Assembly: GCA_016185815.1 (NCBI GenBank)
Contig: JACPMT010000006.1
Location: forward strand, 1-31,242
From: Candidatus Woesearchaeota archaeon
GTDB taxonomy: Archaea; Nanobdellota; Nanobdellia; Woesearchaeales; GW2011-AR4
DNA length: 31,242 nucleotides
Reading direction: 5' to 3'
The notes below the pieces were generated by a model. The model did no database searches and was not told the DNA's origin. It saw only the letters and a list, made by a program, of their open reading frames with translations. This document shows positions 28,995 to 31,242 of the stretch, one piece after another. The translations under genes and the position numbers were made by a program. Each line of letters opens with the position of its first letter. Position 1 is the first letter of the stretch.

Positions 28995-29735
28995 ATGACA
29001 GAAAATAAAGCAAACGATAAAAGTCTGGAAAGAAGACTTGTTCATGAAGCTAACAATGTTTTAGCAGTGGTTATAGGCAGAACTTACCTTCTATTGAATA
29101 ATCCAGCTCTTTCTGGTATGCCTCCAGAACTTTATGAAAAATTAAGATGTGGTTTAACTACCATAGAATCCTCAGCTCAAAGACTTACCGAAATACTTGC
29201 TACGTTGGGAAGTTTTTATAGGGGCGTAGAAGTGGGAGTTGAGTTTGAGGAGGCACTAAAGCTCGGTTCTGATGAAACAACTTACAGAATTGCTCATGTT
29301 GATGATGAAGATAACACAAGGATAGAGTTTCTAAATGCGCTTACAGTATATTCCAATCTGATACCTTCTTCAGCAGGCGTTTTTGGTCATCGTGGCAAGA
29401 GAGTAAAATATGATGTTAAATCTTTTGGCAGCGTAGATGAAGCGTTGCGTGAAATTCCATCACTAGGAACAATTAATTTGCTTGTGACTGATAGAGAAAT
29501 GCCGGAGTTGGATGGTTATCATCTATTAGACACTTTAAATCAATCATCCAATAAAAGAGTGAGAAAACCTGAGTATGGTAACATAAAGAGTATAGCTATG
29601 TTAACTGCTGGCATAACCCAACAGGAAGCAGAAAGAACAATAGAAACTTATGGTATTCCAATACTCTCAAAACCATTTAAACCTCTTGTTTTGGAAAAGC
29701 AAATCTATAAAGCTATTAATCCCTCTCAATCATAA
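28995..29735 (+). CDS. Orphan protein with histidine-box helices and a receiver domain, no kinase ATPase domain
   Basis: The 246-residue protein begins with a helical part carrying His17 in RRLVHEANNVLAVVIGRTYL, like the H-box of HisKA/DHp domains (H-E-x-x-N). Another helix pairs with it (CGLTTIESSAQRLTEILATL). A receiver domain starts at about residue 97: acidic pair Asp103-Asp104 in IAHVDDEDN, phosphoacceptor Asp166 in LLVTDREMPELDG, Thr204 and Lys226 in ILSKPFKPL. No HATPase_c domain lies between them, so it is not a full hybrid kinase. It may relay phosphate between its own His and Asp, or be phosphorylated by another kinase. No kinase or output gene is near. It overlaps the TFS gene by 10 nt at the 3' end. 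Confidence 0.8.
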   Translation: MTENKANDKSLERRLVHEANNVLAVVIGRTYLLLNNPALSGMPPELYEKLRCGLTTIESSAQRLTEILATLGSFYRGVEVGVEFEEALKLGSDETTYRIAHVDDEDNTRIEFLNALTVYSNLIPSSAGVFGHRGKRVKYDVKSFGSVDEALREIPSLGTINLLVTDREMPELDGYHLLDTLNQSSNKRVRKPEYGNIKSIAMLTAGITQQEAERTIETYGIPILSKPFKPLVLEKQIYKAINPSQS

Positions 29736-30043
29736 TCTCTCCAGGTATGCCCGCATTTCTCGCACCTTAGGAACTTTGTTTCAGGCTCGTCTCCTGCCCT
29801 TGTCTGCACCAGCCAGAAGTAAGCTGTCTTGTGCCCGCATTTAGGGCATTCTGCTGTTGTCTTTGGCAAGGTTTGAAGCTCGCCTTTGTCTATAACCTCG
29901 ACTTCCTTGTACGTCTTGGCTATGCTTTCCTTTACTGTAGCGCCTGCCACCTGCGTTGTTTTGTATCCGCAGGAGCAGACAAGCATTTTCTTGCTGTCCT
30001 CCTTCCTTGGCACGAGAATCGAGCCGCACTTAGGGCAAAACAT
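29726..30043 (-). CDS. tfs: Transcription elongation factor TFS (TFIIS-like)
   Basis: The 105-residue protein has an N-terminal zinc ribbon (FCPKCGSILV ... VCSCGYKT), a linker (KTYKEVEVIDKGELQTLP) and a C-terminal TFIIS-type ribbon (CPKCGHKTAYFWLVQTRAGD, then CEKCGHTWRDYD). The AGDEPET loop supplies the acidic hairpin (Asp-Glu) that goes into the RNA polymerase secondary channel. It stimulates RNA cleavage in stalled complexes. Length and layout are normal for archaeal TFS. A TATA-like box at about 30068-30077 lies 25-34 nt upstream. The 3' end is convergent with the phosphorelay-like gene. Confidence 0.93.
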   Translation of the reverse strand: MFCPKCGSILVPRKEDSKKMLVCSCGYKTTQVAGATVKESIAKTYKEVEVIDKGELQTLPKTTAECPKCGHKTAYFWLVQTRAGDEPETKFLRCEKCGHTWRDYD

Positions 30044-30079
30044 CTTAAATCTAAAAACTTTGGCAAATTGTATATAAAT

Positions 30080-30703
30080 TTAACCTTTTTGGGCAGGAAT
30101 GCCTGTAAGCAGGTTTAAAAGCTCCACAAACCATATCTTGATGTAGCCAAGCAGGGGAATCCTTAATACAGCATTGCCTACGACCTGCTCTTCGCTTATT
30201 TTTGTTTCGTCAAGAAATGCGTTTTTTATGGAAACAGGGTTTGTCTTGTAATTGTCGCCTTTTGTCTGAAGGTAATTGATGCTGTTATTTTGCCATTTCC
30301 TGACAATCCTGTGTATTATCGGGTCTTTTTTAGCGCTCCAGAACACAACAACATCCCCAATTTCAATATTTTCAGGCTTTTTGCCCTTCATAACCATTAT
30401 GTCGCCTTTGTCAAACCCGTTTTTTAATGGGAATTTTTCAAAGTCTTCCTTGGCTATGCCATTTGCAGCGTACCACTCGCTTGATTTATCCCACCAATCA
30501 TCAAAGTTGCCGTTATGCTCCATGCTCTCGCTCACAACAGCGACAACAGGATGGGATGTCTGAAGCAAAAAGCCAAGGCCAGGATAGACAATAAACTTAA
30601 TCAGAACGAAAGCCAAGACAATGTTGACAATCCAGCTCCAGACGCTGTTGTCTTCCCATATAAAATGCCATACTTTTTTCCATCTTTTCCTCCAGCCCTT
30701 CAT
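30080..30703 (-). CDS. Signal peptidase I, archaeal/ER type (S26B)
   Basis: The 207-residue protein has an N-terminal membrane helix (WSWIVNIVLAFVLIKFIVYP), then VVSESMEHNGNFDDWWDK with catalytic Ser60, GDVVVFWSAKK, DPIIHRIVRKW (His in place of the Lys of bacterial enzymes) and LQTKGDNYKTNPV (the conserved Asp). This Ser-His-Asp set defines the ER/archaeal branch. A C-terminal hydrophobic segment follows (YIKIWFVELLNLLTGI). It removes signal peptides from exported proteins such as the one at 11544. ATG 30703 has a TTTTTATT element about 27 nt upstream. Confidence 0.92.
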   Translation of the reverse strand: MKGWRKRWKKVWHFIWEDNSVWSWIVNIVLAFVLIKFIVYPGLGFLLQTSHPVVAVVSESMEHNGNFDDWWDKSSEWYAANGIAKEDFEKFPLKNGFDKGDIMVMKGKKPENIEIGDVVVFWSAKKDPIIHRIVRKWQNNSINYLQTKGDNYKTNPVSIKNAFLDETKISEEQVVGNAVLRIPLLGYIKIWFVELLNLLTGIPAQKG

Positions 30704-30813
30704 GAAACTGCTCTTGGCAAACAGAATAAAAAGGTTTTGATTTTTATGCAGTGATTTGAATAAAACAAAATTTAAATGAGGAGATGAAAAAAACTAGGTA
30801 AATAAAAATTACA

Positions 30814-30822
30814 TTTATAAAT
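30814..30822 (+). promoter_or_regulatory. TATA box of the right-edge gene
   Basis: TTTATAAAT is centred 26 nt before ATG 30844. Confidence 0.55.
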
Positions 30823-30843
30823 CGTTGCCCATTCCTAATAAGT

Positions 30844-31242
30844 ATGTCTTTGCATGAAAGTGGAGATGCAACAATTAGAAGGATACTGCAAGCTAATCAT
30901 TCTTGGGTAGATGTTGAGATATCAGAAAGAATAGATAACGAGCAGAAAGCTCTTTTTCGAGATCATGAAGGACACTTATTATTTGATGAAGCAAGTTCTA
31001 AAGCAAGATTTGGCATCAATGCACTGAGTGATGGCAAATTTGTTTGGGAAGGCAATGACTTAGTTACTGGTGTAAGGATATATAACTTCATTCCAGAGTA
31101 CCTAAAAGACAATGTTACTCTTGACAGGTTAGTCGAATGTGGCATAACAGTGGGAAAATACTATGTGGACGATCCTGAGATGTATGTGCCTGCAGAGTTA
31201 GTGCACGAGTACTTAAACACAAGATTTGTTATCACAGGACTA
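30844..31242 (+). CDS. Hypothetical protein, N-terminal part, runs off the right edge
   Basis: The frame opens at ATG 30844 (MSLHESGDATIRRILQANHS) and is open for 133 codons to the window end. It contains WVDVEISERIDNEQKALFRD, FDEASSKARFGINALSDGKF, VWEGNDLVTGVRIYNFIPEY and VGKYYVDDPEMYVPAELVHE. It looks soluble, acidic and mixed alpha/beta. I do not recognise the family. The leaderless TATA spacing supports the start. Confidence 0.65.
   Translation, partial: MSLHESGDATIRRILQANHSWVDVEISERIDNEQKALFRDHEGHLLFDEASSKARFGINALSDGKFVWEGNDLVTGVRIYNFIPEYLKDNVTLDRLVECGITVGKYYVDDPEMYVPAELVHEYLNTRFVITGL

Noticed and set aside
1..31242. CRISPR arrays, transposases, integrases or phage genes
   Set aside because: No regular spaced repeats, terminal inverted repeats or recombinase motifs were found; the only notable repeat is the 86-bp pair.

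Overview
This window looks like a stretch of a DPANN archaeal chromosome, most like Woesearchaeota or a close relative. The evidence is an AT-rich sequence, archaeal information-processing genes (PCNA, TFS, class I CCA-adding enzyme, Taw1, a beta-CASP RNase J-type nuclease, and a tRNA-Leu with an archaeal bulge-helix-bulge intron), many small zinc-ribbon and coiled-coil proteins of DPANN type, and a bacterial-type gyrA. Genes are compact and lie on both strands. Many ATGs sit about 24-28 nt downstream of a TTTATAAA or TTTAAAT-like TATA box, so leaderless transcription appears common. I used this spacing to choose several starts.

Layout. 1-4.9 kb: a partial gene at the left edge; a frameshifted lipoprotein with a cupredoxin-like tail; a frameshifted four-helix membrane protein; a degenerate site-2-protease-like membrane protein; a TraB-family protein; a PRC-barrel protein; and a frameshifted Fic protein. 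4.9-9.9 kb: tandem zinc-ribbon genes, tRNA-Gly(CCC), a dolichol-kinase-like protein, PCNA, the RNase J-type nuclease, and the intron-bearing tRNA-Leu(CAA). 9.9-11.5 kb: a structured, probably non-coding element, then a three-gene coiled-coil operon whose members look partly paralogous. 11.5-14.2 kb: an exported tail-anchored protein, a winged-helix protein overlapping scpB, and a small zinc-ribbon gene that seems frameshifted twice. 14.3-18 kb: gyrA and cca, with an 86-bp imperfect tandem duplication across the cca 3' end. 18-20.8 kb: an overlapping four-gene operon (sugar-nucleotide transferase, DedA, PAP2 phosphatase, second dolichol-kinase-like protein), best read as polyprenyl-phosphate carrier and glycan metabolism. 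20.9-23.1 kb: a MoxR-type AAA+ ATPase with a Cys4 insert and its vWA partner. 23.1-31.2 kb: MraZ/AbrB-like protein, phosphoesterase, taw1, dut, tmk, small membrane and coiled-coil proteins, an orphan His-box/receiver protein, TFS, signal peptidase, and a partial gene at the right edge.

Themes. Replication and chromosome handling: PCNA, gyrA, scpB. dTTP supply and nucleotide sanitation: dut, tmk. RNA maturation: cca, taw1, RNase J, two tRNAs that encode no CCA. Cell-surface lipid and glycan work: two SEC59-like proteins, PAP2, DedA, sugar nucleotidyltransferase, signal peptidase.

The observations most worth following are the diverged 86-bp duplication at the cca 3' end, the duplicated-domain coiled-coil operon, the orphan His-box plus receiver protein, the structured element near 10 kb, and several single-base frameshifts that sit only in small or accessory genes. 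Nothing here is a clear defence system, CRISPR array or mobile element. All family calls come from reading motifs; no search was run.
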